A stretch of 37,568 nucleotides of DNA. Origin: an uncultured Bacteroidales bacterium (GTDB lineage: Bacteria > Bacteroidota > Bacteroidia > Bacteroidales > Bacteroidaceae). Under the pieces are notes generated by a model. The model was not told the origin of the DNA and ran no database searches. It was given only the letters and a program-made list of their open reading frames with translations. The DNA lies in the NCBI GenBank assembly GCA_902801425.1, contig CADCIQ010000021.1, positions 1 through 37,568 on the forward strand, read 5' to 3'. Shown here in pieces: positions 9,201-16,797 of the stretch (within the stretch, counting starts at the first letter, position 1; every line of letters begins with the position of its first letter). A program made the position numbers and the translations under genes.

Positions 9201-10726
9201 TTAGGCGGTATTCTCCTTTCTGGGTGATTATTACACTCTGACACAATAACCTTTCTTTCAGTTTCTTCATCTAGAATATGTTTGTAGAATTCAGAAATTG
9301 TCCAGTTCAGTGATTCTCCCTTTGCACAAATTATGGGTTCCTCTCCAGGGAAGAAAACTTTTACAGACTTTATGTTAGGGATGAATATGATATCTCTAAT
9401 ATCCTTGAACATGTCACGAAGCACATATTCATGGCTTTTCTCTGAGTCCTGGTTCTTGTCCATGCCATATAGATAGTCATATTTTCTCGGCATCATGACG
9501 GTCTGAACATTGAAGTGCTGATATCCATTCTTAATAATCTCTGCGATAGAGCTGTCAATACCCATTAATTCAGGTATAGTTGTCCACACAGGCATTATTT
9601 GGAATGGACGGCCTTCCTTTTCATGGTTCTTGTCAAAACGGAACATATATGCGCCGGTTCTAACATATACCCAATCGTGGGCATGGAATACTGTTTTGAA
9701 TCCAATACCTTTATAACCGATTGCATTTTTGTTTTTGGTTTTGCTTCCATTGCCGATGCTGCAAATGCTGGCAACGTCTCTTGGCGTGAATTGAGAACCA
9801 GAATGACGACATATCAAACACTTGTCTGTCATATGAAATTCTACTTCAACAGGAATACTATTTCCTTCGGGATCTTTAATCGGATAATCATTGGCATTTT
9901 GAAGTAGCTCATATATGAAAGTGCCATCGCTGCTAGCCATCAGTTCTGAACTGATGGTTTCCATAGCGGTGTTCATTGCAGAACCATGAGCACGATCATC
10001 CCAAAGTTTGTGAAGATTGTCTGTTAGCTCATGAGGATCTATAGGCTTTACAGTTTTAGATTTATCAATATCTAACACATAACCTCTTTCGTTGTCTGAT
10101 ATAGTGACCTTCCAGTTGAACTTGTAATATGTATTTGTTCTTAAATGATTTAAAGGACCATCTAAAGCGATGATTATTTCACGGTTTTCTTCGTCTCCAT
10201 TGATTGAAGGATATTTGTGCTCATGAAACAGTGCGTCTCTAATATCTGATATTTGATACTGGCCTTTATCATTTATCTCGTAGAAGCCTACTACTTCTGG
10301 CCATCCAAATTCTTCCTCCTCAATTAAGTCCCTGTAATATTTACCTACAACAGGTTGTTTATATAGATCTTCAGTAGTATTCTCAGACAATTTCTCTGAT
10401 TTTTGAGTAGGCCCTTCCTTTGAATTGTTTTTGGGACTTGCCTTTGAATATGTTGGAATAGACGAATTCCTTTTGAGTCTTATGTAGTACACAGGAATGG
10501 ACTTAGACTCATCTGCATATATTTCATATGCATTTGTGAGCTCAATTAATGGTCGTAATTTAGAGACTCCATATTCATAAGGCTTAATATTTTTTTGAGA
10601 TAATAATAAGCCTACGTCTGATAGTCGGATCCATCCTTCACTTTTTCCAGGTATGTTGATATGCTCGAAGGAATAATATATTTCTTTGAGTGCATTTAGT
10701 AGAATTGAGTCTATACTCTTTGCCAT
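3287..10726 (-). CDS. Giant LOTUS/OST-HTH plus sacsin/NO VEIN-like GHKL ATPase protein
   Basis: This is a 2479-residue protein. Residues about 12-86 (SEGWIRLSDVGLLLSQ, YGVSKLRPLIEL, PVYYIRLK) fit the LOTUS/OST-HTH winged-helix pattern, an RNA-binding fold; this is my reading, not a search result. Residues about 245-350 carry a GHKL ATPase of the sacsin/NO VEIN type: ELLQNANDY (N box, 273-281), HSGSQFTPRDVASICSIG (308-325) and AIGYKGIGFKTVF (335-347). The following 1700 residues are mixed and unrecognised. About 170 residues near the C-terminus are strongly acidic and Ser/Asn-rich, as in a disordered linker. The last 130 residues include SAAKGVMYISPKVWKKIL, which resembles a terminal module seen in other NO VEIN-like proteins. 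Base composition is visibly AT-richer than the mobilisation genes. GHKL ATPases of this kind (sacsin, MORC, MutL relatives) recur in prokaryotic defence loci, often beside helicases and nucleases. It sits between the RT and the helicase-PIN gene. Confidence 0.82.
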   Translation of the reverse strand: MAKSIDSILLNALKEIYYSFEHINIPGKSEGWIRLSDVGLLLSQKNIKPYEYGVSKLRPLIELTNAYEIYADESKSIPVYYIRLKRNSSIPTYSKASPKNNSKEGPTQKSEKLSENTTEDLYKQPVVGKYYRDLIEEEEFGWPEVVGFYEINDKGQYQISDIRDALFHEHKYPSINGDEENREIIIALDGPLNHLRTNTYYKFNWKVTISDNERGYVLDIDKSKTVKPIDPHELTDNLHKLWDDRAHGSAMNTAMETISSELMASSDGTFIYELLQNANDYPIKDPEGNSIPVEVEFHMTDKCLICRHSGSQFTPRDVASICSIGNGSKTKNKNAIGYKGIGFKTVFHAHDWVYVRTGAYMFRFDKNHEKEGRPFQIMPVWTTIPELMGIDSSIAEIIKNGYQHFNVQTVMMPRKYDYLYGMDKNQDSEKSHEYVLRDMFKDIRDIIFIPNIKSVKVFFPGEEPIICAKGESLNWTISEFYKHILDEETERKVIVSECNNHPERRIPPKYKTFTDTYVSFAAKRNGNVIEAVKDATVNCYLPTKAEFGFPFLMNTDMVPSGDRSQLKTDVQFNKLFAKIAGQQFVKWLRHLLTEGFTPESVFNLIPDFEKAKSGVGKSYAMFIDEFEAGFKENLGLIPIIPVEGNDDLQLPCNVIRDVTGFSTKKILDQLQFRSLTNNLDKYLPLECISSNPKLAKILKDDSKCAVFKEEDLQDLFKNSVFLEELAKPQTNTKVIEFILDYPYKNNYLTKALFINQNTSKLCPASSLFFDIDEDRLLLTAFENQLSFLAPGTRKALETDSSEGCNYLDKIKVFSWADYKAYSSVIKPLFETSSEKDNNLTLLKVEDTNLKMFKFIVKHGINAQIVKSFPIILADNQWGLLSDICFFYNKDAVTIQSQKWVDTSWYSVLSDKYIPIPEQEKKKAIELFGKYNVIDFSKKNLYDKVIKGQAAHIEAINLKTKDLAANAELLHFLYSIKDEKEIGTFNHFSLPICNDDNTISCKTGKDNIIFMSDLSSNQISSLLKKDWINEDWAFNLDPKCNEALSIYGAENAAKFLKEKFSIKDATIGNFCKHVVIKNLKDIITSISPLYKPQEETEEITNKREIIKQNNLDFFKFICDNYSYIFAEGTNPFHATGYPFVTCNSSEITSKPNKYYRHSVQAKDAACQDWMPEGIVGVISDSYDSYAKDKTFEKPIFVALKATEFSYSSFLKEDVASNKRAITEHMSTIDLNISFHNYFKANRDNFSKEEQAIIKSFPVYVMGENGAVMSMTSTGHHINNSEVEGLIKAGFAQASSMDIIPAAYFSEKKDDKEYWIDILGNIDYTFKEIVDWITTKGKENVRQKTSEHQANISFWRIIKGIPGTSNKDNQKHLSSLRVFPLYSKHIKDNECKLNVLSTDLSCYVSDNYFVGSGGIEYMLSEYVKEAYTVQGDYLENTEDDTIISWKKFWESAGFLSSNEELIMNTIIPNLDKPENINTKVPVLLYQNKDIIEKYLADTSNPDVVNKLKNDLNKIHVESNGGLVPISSIVFIQQNEIAPFEEPMPYLPLLSQIKDYGEDQVRFYKSIGERAGSKVIADKESWLLAKLLQFSNQQHLAETLSSAENAETTKPEISEDVHYLFIKDIAAWWNHTNSFLYSSYVKGIKLYNSKGVLCSANTLTEGSAYSPYCDFQSCGIESLDYISDKYSQFKGILALLGDMGIHHLFQKEDIALLDNQRFATYFWNSYLSDSRSRESVSSMIEEGLFKNAACVPTKNGVKTAESLYNTFDGNGKENLSSYVNQLEKGCEYRAFGIYESFKDQQNESIEYPNPIRDLDFLGKLSKDHCFEYLLNSKVDNTAKRRYVLSLLLEYHTAKEITEDDLQTYHKSSSANWLNGKKESAHINTLYAIGRRPEDKFFLRHFGNDSLVISNDTISDDDNAFDTICQNILQIKILHGGDNSDFETIPSADKTIESERIRQILTQKSLLLSTIINAPEGESWYEAYTNYLTIIADLNFVRCGDITITCKEENSLYRKNVDDFYYDDSTKTFYYLNDWQDKFIFAPMSKTLIEVMDIPGKDDERTIMRILNKDLSTSEIIRMVKEYCASFFEDEKFLELLGIAYPRVKDHLNLGPSQKQVENEPQKLVGFSREREELSRESEKQIDCGNDYPETEDLHSNEEELSTTDTSRNDQSRTNEGNQESDKEEISELPESGLNQIEKKEDKIQSVGNGESKQDLNNEPSASGISEEDTSLYGDQEDYEEIDPDDSYYEVSNDNDSNINRGNLTEKQRPPKPSSKEGVESMRSYGSPALELESLDPTEEEIDILSQYGITPEMIADTNYLAKLRLYQNLKEDLNEDPEETLEEFIKNGDSVSDHKLKGDKYIHACSAAKGVMYISPKVWKKILSDKWIICVYLDGRAKNFAYIKTKEEFLKLVKKDDVVIKMTGDEKVDVVNALYSDLLKDVRGTAYTLIRVAAKTNIDAVFANYVGAMADKNEDVLNPEEY

Positions 10727-10831
10727 AATATCACAAGATTTAGAATGTCAGTGTTTTTTTTGATTGTTTTGATTTATATCGAACAAGGGTGTTATGTCGT
10801 TCTTTGTCGGTCATTGATGACGAGTGGAAGG

Positions 10832-12505
10832 CTAGTATTCTATTTCATTATATCTCCTCGTCTCCCTAAACGTAATCACAGGAGTTACCTTCTTCAAGGT
10901 TTCTTTGTTTACGATAGACTCTATTGGCATATTTTGGACAAATTCAGCCCTTATCCATCCATTATTCCATAATGGTTCTTCAATATTTCCCATTACCAAT
11001 TTACAGAGACGAAGTGAATATGGTGATGTTCCATTCTTCTTGTCTTGTGTATAGGTCATATTCTGAAGCCAAAGTTGATTGTAGTCAGAGTTGGGCTGAT
11101 TACAGAGTTTGTTATAGACGAGATCGATGATGGATTGCTTTTCTGACATATCCTTAAGCGAGTCAATCATGCGACTGATAATTCGGAGTGCATAATGGGC
11201 ACAACCGACATTTTCAAGAGCAATCTGAATACAGATGGCAGACATAGCGCGAACACTTCCTCCGGGAATGTAATATGGTTCCTGCGCTTTCTTTCGATCT
11301 GTTTTTACAAGATGACCATCATCGCTTAAATCAACATCACCCCATAATATACTTTCTGTTTCCTTTTTCTTATCTTGCGGATGGAGCCATTCTTCTAGGC
11401 GTTTATCAATATCTGACAGCATTGTCTTTATTGAACCACTATCTGAATATTGACGAGCAAACATTAAGATAAAGAGTAAATGCTTTTCGTAGCTATCGAA
11501 ATCAACGCCTTTCTTGTTGAAGATAGGAGTGTTGTAGATGTAAGCCAGCTTGTCAGACTTGACAGCATCAGTCACAATGCTGTCGCTTATCTTTGTCTTC
11601 TGGCTATTCATGCGAAAATTCAATCGCTCCAGAACCTGCTGCAAGATGTATGAGATGTCTTCGAGTGCCTCACGATTGCTACAGAAAATACGGTAATCGT
11701 CACGATAGCGGATAATCTCGTAATCAGGGAAGGTCTTTCCTTGTCCCTCATATTCCTTGGCTTTGGCTTGCAATGATTCGTGCAACAGAAGATCAGAATA
11801 GCCAAGGATTACCTCACCCACAAAGTCAAAGATCGCACTACCTTGCGGAATACCAATGTTGCGACCTTGCTGTAAAGCACGAAGGAATTTCTGTATGTTT
11901 TGAGCGATTGGGCTTTGGATACCTGTTGCAATGGTTGTGTCTTTGAGAGTGAATGCCCAATCGAAAGTCTGTGGATTGACAGAACCATAGCAGTTTGTGA
12001 TATCCGTCACAAACATATAACGATATTCCAATGACAATTCAATGGAACGTTGCTCCATACTATTCCACCAATTGTTGATAGTCGTTGCCTTATGGAATGG
12101 CTCTTTCTCGTTAGGGATGACTGGAATTGCACAAGATGTGATATGAGGGACATTGAACTTCTCAAACAAATCTTTTATTACTTGCCAGTTGCTTTCGCAA
12201 CAAACCTCTCGCACAAGGAAGTAGTAGAGGAAAGGATTGGCTAGGATGATAGGACGAACGGCATAGCGTCCATCCTTGTTGAGCAAGATATCAAGATTAA
12301 CATCTGAGAGAGAGTCTGGAGAAACACCTTCTTTTAGGCATTCTTCATAAGGAATGGTCCTAACCTTCTCACGGACATATTTCAGAACTTCATCAAACGA
12401 AAAGTACTCCGGTAGTTCAAATCCATGATATTGCTCAGATTTCATGAAGAAGTCCATCGCTTCATCATGATTCAAGGTTAATATATTTCTAGCGGCTTTG
12501 CTCAT
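10832..12505 (-). CDS. Reverse transcriptase of the defence-associated (UG/Abi-like) type
   Basis: The 557-residue protein has the palm motifs of a reverse transcriptase. Motif A is VTDITNCYGSV (Asp168), motif B is GIPQGSAIFDFVGE (218-231), motif C is YRDD (267-270) with the catalytic Asp pair and Arg in place of the usual Ala/Val/Met, and motif D-like is LNFRMNSQKTK. There is no group II intron maturase (X/HNH) domain and no retron-like layout. About 240 C-terminal residues look helical, as in Abi/UG-type RTs that carry an alpha-helical repeat domain. It could belong to an AbiA-like or unknown-group (DRT) clade; the exact clade cannot be placed by eye. It is the first gene after a good promoter (12556-12589) and lies 105 nt upstream of the GHKL gene on the same strand. 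It is inferred to synthesise DNA during phage defence. Confidence 0.85.
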   Translation of the reverse strand: MSKAARNILTLNHDEAMDFFMKSEQYHGFELPEYFSFDEVLKYVREKVRTIPYEECLKEGVSPDSLSDVNLDILLNKDGRYAVRPIILANPFLYYFLVREVCCESNWQVIKDLFEKFNVPHITSCAIPVIPNEKEPFHKATTINNWWNSMEQRSIELSLEYRYMFVTDITNCYGSVNPQTFDWAFTLKDTTIATGIQSPIAQNIQKFLRALQQGRNIGIPQGSAIFDFVGEVILGYSDLLLHESLQAKAKEYEGQGKTFPDYEIIRYRDDYRIFCSNREALEDISYILQQVLERLNFRMNSQKTKISDSIVTDAVKSDKLAYIYNTPIFNKKGVDFDSYEKHLLFILMFARQYSDSGSIKTMLSDIDKRLEEWLHPQDKKKETESILWGDVDLSDDGHLVKTDRKKAQEPYYIPGGSVRAMSAICIQIALENVGCAHYALRIISRMIDSLKDMSEKQSIIDLVYNKLCNQPNSDYNQLWLQNMTYTQDKKNGTSPYSLRLCKLVMGNIEEPLWNNGWIRAEFVQNMPIESIVNKETLKKVTPVITFRETRRYNEIEY

Positions 12506-12555
12506 ATAGTTGTCATTAGTGATTATTCATCTGTGTAATTGTCAAATTTTGACTA

Positions 12556-12589
12556 CAAAGATAGTCATAAAATTCGGAACACAAACAAA
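12556..12589 (-). promoter_or_regulatory. Promoter of the RT-GHKL-helicase operon
   Basis: On the minus strand the -7 box reads TATCTTTG (12556-12563), a perfect TAnnTTTG. Overlapping TTTGTTTG at 12582-12589 gives a -33 TTTG with 18 or 22 bases between (the usual spacing is 19-21). The expected transcript starts near 12548, about 43 nt before the RT start codon. This places the RT first in its own cargo operon, separate from the mobilisation genes. Confidence 0.6.
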
Positions 12590-12628
12590 AGCACCTAAGA
12601 ATCTTTGTTTTTTGTTGCATTTTAACCA

Positions 12629-12672
12629 TTGAGAGCGACTTGCAGGTACAATTTGTTGCAAATCGCTCTCAA
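12629..12672 (-). terminator. 16-bp inverted repeat after the relaxase gene
   Basis: The arms TTGAGAGCGACTTGCA (12629-12644) and TGCAAATCGCTCTCAA (12657-12672) pair along 16 positions with one G-T wobble around a 12-nt loop. It lies 20 nt past the relaxase stop and upstream of the RT promoter. There is no clear U-run, so it is either a weak terminator or a structured RNA element. The position fits a boundary between the mobilisation and cargo transcripts. Confidence 0.5.
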
Positions 12673-12691
12673 CTTTATTGCTTTGTGTGCC

Positions 12692-14725
12692 TCAATAAGA
12701 TTGTCCTTTCTTCTTTGTTACAGATTCCAGTCCAAGTTTCTTCGTACCATCCCAATTTGTAAGTTGGTCAGCACAGCCATTGGAGCCACCAAGTGAAGTG
12801 TAGGTTTCTGCACTACATGACATATAATCAACGAAAGAGATAAAGTTGTCTATGACAGATGGTTTGTAGGTCACATCCCGTTCTGCAAACAGATGTGTCC
12901 AGCTAGTGACGCACTCTTCATTGAATTTTGAGCAGTCTCGCCATGACATACCACTAAGGAAGTTGTTAACAGCCGAGGTAATACCCTCCTTTGCACCAAG
13001 GCTCAATTCCATCTTATGGGCAACAGCCATGATACCGTAATAGATGGATGCAGCCTCTTTGTCGTTGAAGTTCGTTCTATTTGAAAGGGCGAATGCTCTG
13101 AGGATAGCACGCCCTTCTGCGATGAAACGATTGAGAATGTTCTGGTATCGGTCTTGTTTCTCTTCGGCAAGTCGAGCCTCGCGCTCTTTGCGCTCCTTTA
13201 CCTTCCTTGCTGCCTCGTTGTACTCTGGTTCTTTCCAAAGGGCATTCCATTTTCCCAGGAGGTTCTGGTAAGTTGAACGAAGCGAGTGCAGTTCACTCTC
13301 AGCCTTGTCAGCACGAGCAATTTCGGCATTCTTTGCGTTACGCAATCGCTCTACAGCGTTCTCATCGATGAGTGTCAAGCGGTATTTGAGTCCATTCACT
13401 TCTTCTGTGAGAGTGGTTACTTTAGCACGAAGTCCTCGGATTTCAACATCCTTTGATGAGATGGTTCCTTCCTTGCTCTTCAACTCATTGGAAAGGTTCT
13501 TGTTCGTGTCCCATGACATACGGAATTGTTGTCCCAAGATTTCTGCAGTTGGTTCACTCTTCCATTTCAATCCCGATGCTTTGATGAAGTTGCCAATGGT
13601 TTCCTTGACACCAGCATCATAAGACTCTTTGAGCTTTGCAGTTTCCTCCTTCTTGTACTTGCCTGGCTGGAAGATTTTGGCGAGGAAACCTGATTTGGCT
13701 GAATTCAATTCCTTTTGGGCTTTCTCTTTCTGCAAGGTAGCAATAGACGCTTCTGCTTCAATCTCTGCTTTCAGCTTCTCTGCCTCTGCTATAGCCTGTT
13801 TCGCCTTACGTTCAGCTTCCAACACAACCTTGCTCTTGTGTCTGCGTTCCCGTTTCTCTTCTTCGGAGAGTTCATGATATGGGATGCCTCGTTCCAAACC
13901 ATACTTCTTGCCTACCTCATTATAGTATTTTGTGTGGAGGTCAGATAGATATTGGGACTTTTCCTTTGCTCTCTCACCCCATACCTTAGCATACGATACA
14001 CGCTCTACCACACCTTTTGTTGACTCCGTCTTGATGTAGTTGCTGCGTTCCTCCTTGGGCAAGGCCTTCCACTCTTTCGTTGACAGGACCTTGTCGGGAT
14101 TGTCCTTGTTGACATACTGACTGCCGATGCGTCCACGCTTCTTGACTTGCTCTACAGGAACGGTCAATACATGAGCATGAACACCAGTCTCATCACAATG
14201 CACGTCGAAGCCAATGATGTTGTCCTCGCCCCACATACGGCAACAGAACTGATACGTATCCTTTGCCCATTCGTAGATAGCTGGCATCAGTTTGATACTG
14301 CTATTGTCAGCGTATGGGGCAGAGGTGTCTATCTGTTGTTCGCCAAAGGCAAGTTTCTTCATCACTTCGTGGTCGCCACCGAAAATGATATTCACCAATC
14401 CGTTCGGACTGTTCTGAGCAACTTGGTTGGGATGCTTTGCATCCATGTAAGGTTTAAAGCCCAGTTCATCGTGACGCTGCTGGAGGCGTTGATGAAGTGA
14501 AATAGGATTGGAACCAAGAGGCACGACCTTGCATCCTTTGATGACTTCAAAGTTGAGGTACTTGCGTGAGAAGTTGTAGTGATTATTCTTCTCAGTCTCA
14601 ACATTCTTTGACTGGTAGCGTCTCTCGTCCCAGCCTCTGCGCTCTGCCTCGTTGCCCATTTGGGCAGAGAAAGATTTCTTGTCTGCACCAACATGGATAG
14701 AGGCGCGTGGTTTATTCGTTTCCAT
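12692..14725 (-). CDS. mobV: MobV/Pre family relaxase
   Basis: The 677-residue protein starts METNKPRASIHVGADKKSF. The relaxase signature HCDETGVHAHVLTVPV corresponds to the HxDE..xHxH metal-binding motif of the MobV (Pre/Mob) family, as in pMV158 MobM and Bacteroides mobilizable transposons. Residues about 300-350 and 400-500 are charged and heptad-like, as in the coiled-coil tail of this family. Its job is to nick oriT and pilot the strand through a conjugation channel supplied in trans, because no type IV secretion genes are seen here. The candidate oriT lies just upstream (14787-14887). It is the last gene of the mobilisation block. Confidence 0.9.
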   Translation of the reverse strand: METNKPRASIHVGADKKSFSAQMGNEAERRGWDERRYQSKNVETEKNNHYNFSRKYLNFEVIKGCKVVPLGSNPISLHQRLQQRHDELGFKPYMDAKHPNQVAQNSPNGLVNIIFGGDHEVMKKLAFGEQQIDTSAPYADNSSIKLMPAIYEWAKDTYQFCCRMWGEDNIIGFDVHCDETGVHAHVLTVPVEQVKKRGRIGSQYVNKDNPDKVLSTKEWKALPKEERSNYIKTESTKGVVERVSYAKVWGERAKEKSQYLSDLHTKYYNEVGKKYGLERGIPYHELSEEEKRERRHKSKVVLEAERKAKQAIAEAEKLKAEIEAEASIATLQKEKAQKELNSAKSGFLAKIFQPGKYKKEETAKLKESYDAGVKETIGNFIKASGLKWKSEPTAEILGQQFRMSWDTNKNLSNELKSKEGTISSKDVEIRGLRAKVTTLTEEVNGLKYRLTLIDENAVERLRNAKNAEIARADKAESELHSLRSTYQNLLGKWNALWKEPEYNEAARKVKERKEREARLAEEKQDRYQNILNRFIAEGRAILRAFALSNRTNFNDKEAASIYYGIMAVAHKMELSLGAKEGITSAVNNFLSGMSWRDCSKFNEECVTSWTHLFAERDVTYKPSVIDNFISFVDYMSCSAETYTSLGGSNGCADQLTNWDGTKKLGLESVTKKKGQSY

Positions 14726-14786
14726 TGATAACTTTTGCTTAAGGGTTATACATTGTTATAATGTCTGTAAGTGGAGGATGCCAGGT

Positions 14787-14887
14787 CTCGGGCGGTGCCT
14801 GAGCATAATAGGAGGACTTTTTAAGTGAGCGGCGATAGCCAGTGAATCTAAAAGTCCCTATTATGTTTAGGACTTTTATAAAAGTCC
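14787..14887. other. Candidate oriT: nested inverted repeats upstream of mobV
   Basis: The 194-nt gap between the DUF3987 gene and mobV holds three overlapping structures. First is a hairpin CTCGGGC-ggt-GCCTGAG (14787-14803). Second is a long inverted repeat with arms at 14804-14822 and 14850-14865 built on CATAATAGG..GGACTTTT. Third is a perfect 18-bp palindrome GGACTTTTATAAAAGTCC (14870-14887). The GGACTTTT word recurs in both repeats. MobV relaxases usually act at inverted repeats next to their own gene, so position and structure fit an oriT. The nic site cannot be assigned by eye. Confidence 0.55.
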
Positions 14888-14919
14888 GTCACACCACGCA
14901 GGACGGGACATCTCCATTG

Positions 14920-16797
14920 TTACAATTTCCGATAGCAGTTTTGACTGGAATGTTCCAGACGACCTTGACGGACGTAGTCATTGATCCACTTGGCAGTAGT
15001 GCTTACGGGATAGCCATGTTTCATGGACACAGCCCGATAGATCTCTCTGTCAAATTTGTCTGGCAGTGCAGCTAACAACTGTTCCATTTTGCTCTTCTTC
15101 GTGATAATCTCGCCCTGCCCATTAGTAGCAACCTTGCTTTGTGGCAGATGGGCATAGCAATAGACTGTATGGTAGATGAGAACATCACCTATCGCCATGG
15201 CGATGTAGAAATCATCCCTACTGCATCGTATTACGATTCTACTACCATCCTTTGGAGTCATTGCAGAAGGATTGGAGATTTCGTCCATGAACCTGATAGA
15301 GGTCAGCACCATCATAATGCGAAACACGGTGAAGGCCAAACGGCGTACCACACTCTGCATATCATGCGAGATGTCATCGACCACCTCTTGATTCATCTGT
15401 CTGAAATGCTCATTGAATACCTTGCAGTATTCTTGAGGGATGACAATACGGTAACTACCACCACGGAAGAATGACTCGCGGCGTTGCTTGTATAGCTTAC
15501 CCAACTGGAAGAACCTCTCTCGCAAAGTGAAGTTGTCAGAATTGTTGTTGACACTCTCGACAAGGACATCACAGAAATCTGCCTTGAATGGCATGTGATA
15601 ACAGGTGATACGTGAGAAGGTGCCATCCTCAGCCTGAGGTGTCAAAGTGTAGAGCTGTCCAGGCGTTCCAGAAAGACAGATGGCAAGCATCGGTCTCTCA
15701 ATGACACGATATTCATCGTCCTTCCTACGGCTCAGGTCGATAGGCTCATGATGATAGCTCTTGCGGATGATGGTGCTATAGTCACCATACTCCGATTTCA
15801 GTATGGCACTCAGCGTGTCACATTCCGTATCGAATATCAGACCGACACCTCCGTTGTTGTCCAACTGCTGTATGACGGATGCAGCACTACTGTTGGTAGG
15901 AATGAAGAGTGTGCGACGGTGTGGAGCTTCATTGACATTGGAAGTATCTTTCTCGCCAGACTTGGACTCGCTTTTACTCTCCTTATATTGTTTCATCAAC
16001 TGCTCGGAAGCTTCACGCAGTTCGTTATGGATGGGAGCCACAATCTCGCGACAATATTTCAGCGAGCCTTTGCCCATACCGGCATCGGCCATAACAAAGA
16101 AGTATAGCATAGGGTGCCAACCATCGTGATTGTACTCACCGACCACATTGTGAAGTGTGGCTGAGATGCAAGTCAACGTGCCCATCAGCATCATGTCTCG
16201 GTCATCTTCTGAGATACAGTTGCCCAACACTTCCTTTAGGAAAGGTGGAAGCATGTCGTATATGAAGGCAGGGAAATGTGGAAGGGATTCTTCATCCAAA
16301 ATCCATTTGGAGTCCACTTCGATAGGCTGGATATTTGGTTTTTTGGACATTTGGTTGTCAGAACCGTAAGTCCAAATATCCAAAGTTCCAACGGATGACT
16401 TTTGGTTTTCTATGGGATTGGAAATGTCAATACCAGCATCTTTCGCCATCTGAAAAAATGTGGCGATTGATACGCCATCCCCATGTGCAGACAGACATTT
16501 ATTGTATTGTTTGTCTGTATCACTTGCCTTATACTCGGGGTTTTGCCGACTGACACGGTGAAAGAATCCCCTTCCTGCCTCTTGGAATTCACTTGTAAGA
16601 GCAAACCCGACTTTCAGCCAGTTGTCATAGCCATTTGTAATATCTATTCCCTTTTGTTCAATAAGAGAAAGGACACGCTCTACCTTGGCTCGGGTGTCTT
16701 CGCTTGTGTTGGAGTATGCAGACGGTGTATTGCTTGTATTGCTGTTCGCTGTGTTAGAAGGGACATTCTCCCATTCTTCTGGTGAAAAAGTTTTCAT
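14920..16797 (-). CDS. PriCT-2/DUF3987 replication-type protein
   Basis: I chose the ATG at 16797 (MKTFSPEEWENVP); the longer reading would run far into the upstream gene. This gives 625 residues. The N-terminal region (GIDITNGYDNWLKVGFAL, then RVSRQNPEYK) resembles the PriCT-2 primase C-terminal domain. The remainder is DUF3987, with a P-loop-like ADAGMGKGSLKY and an LIFDTECDTL acidic strand, consistent with a helicase/primase-like ATPase. This protein and its BT4734/VirE-N partner are a standard pair in Bacteroidales mobilizable and conjugative elements and probably help replicate the excised or transferred DNA. The start overlaps the preceding gene by 44 nt. Confidence 0.85.
   Translation of the reverse strand: MKTFSPEEWENVPSNTANSNTSNTPSAYSNTSEDTRAKVERVLSLIEQKGIDITNGYDNWLKVGFALTSEFQEAGRGFFHRVSRQNPEYKASDTDKQYNKCLSAHGDGVSIATFFQMAKDAGIDISNPIENQKSSVGTLDIWTYGSDNQMSKKPNIQPIEVDSKWILDEESLPHFPAFIYDMLPPFLKEVLGNCISEDDRDMMLMGTLTCISATLHNVVGEYNHDGWHPMLYFFVMADAGMGKGSLKYCREIVAPIHNELREASEQLMKQYKESKSESKSGEKDTSNVNEAPHRRTLFIPTNSSAASVIQQLDNNGGVGLIFDTECDTLSAILKSEYGDYSTIIRKSYHHEPIDLSRRKDDEYRVIERPMLAICLSGTPGQLYTLTPQAEDGTFSRITCYHMPFKADFCDVLVESVNNNSDNFTLRERFFQLGKLYKQRRESFFRGGSYRIVIPQEYCKVFNEHFRQMNQEVVDDISHDMQSVVRRLAFTVFRIMMVLTSIRFMDEISNPSAMTPKDGSRIVIRCSRDDFYIAMAIGDVLIYHTVYCYAHLPQSKVATNGQGEIITKKSKMEQLLAALPDKFDREIYRAVSMKHGYPVSTTAKWINDYVRQGRLEHSSQNCYRKL

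Noticed and set aside
10740-10814. A 24-residue ORF (MTDKERHNTLVRYKSKQSKK..) between the RT and GHKL genes, 13 nt before the GHKL start.
   Set aside because: It is short and basic, with no ribosome-binding-like or family signal; it may be chance in the AT-rich gap.
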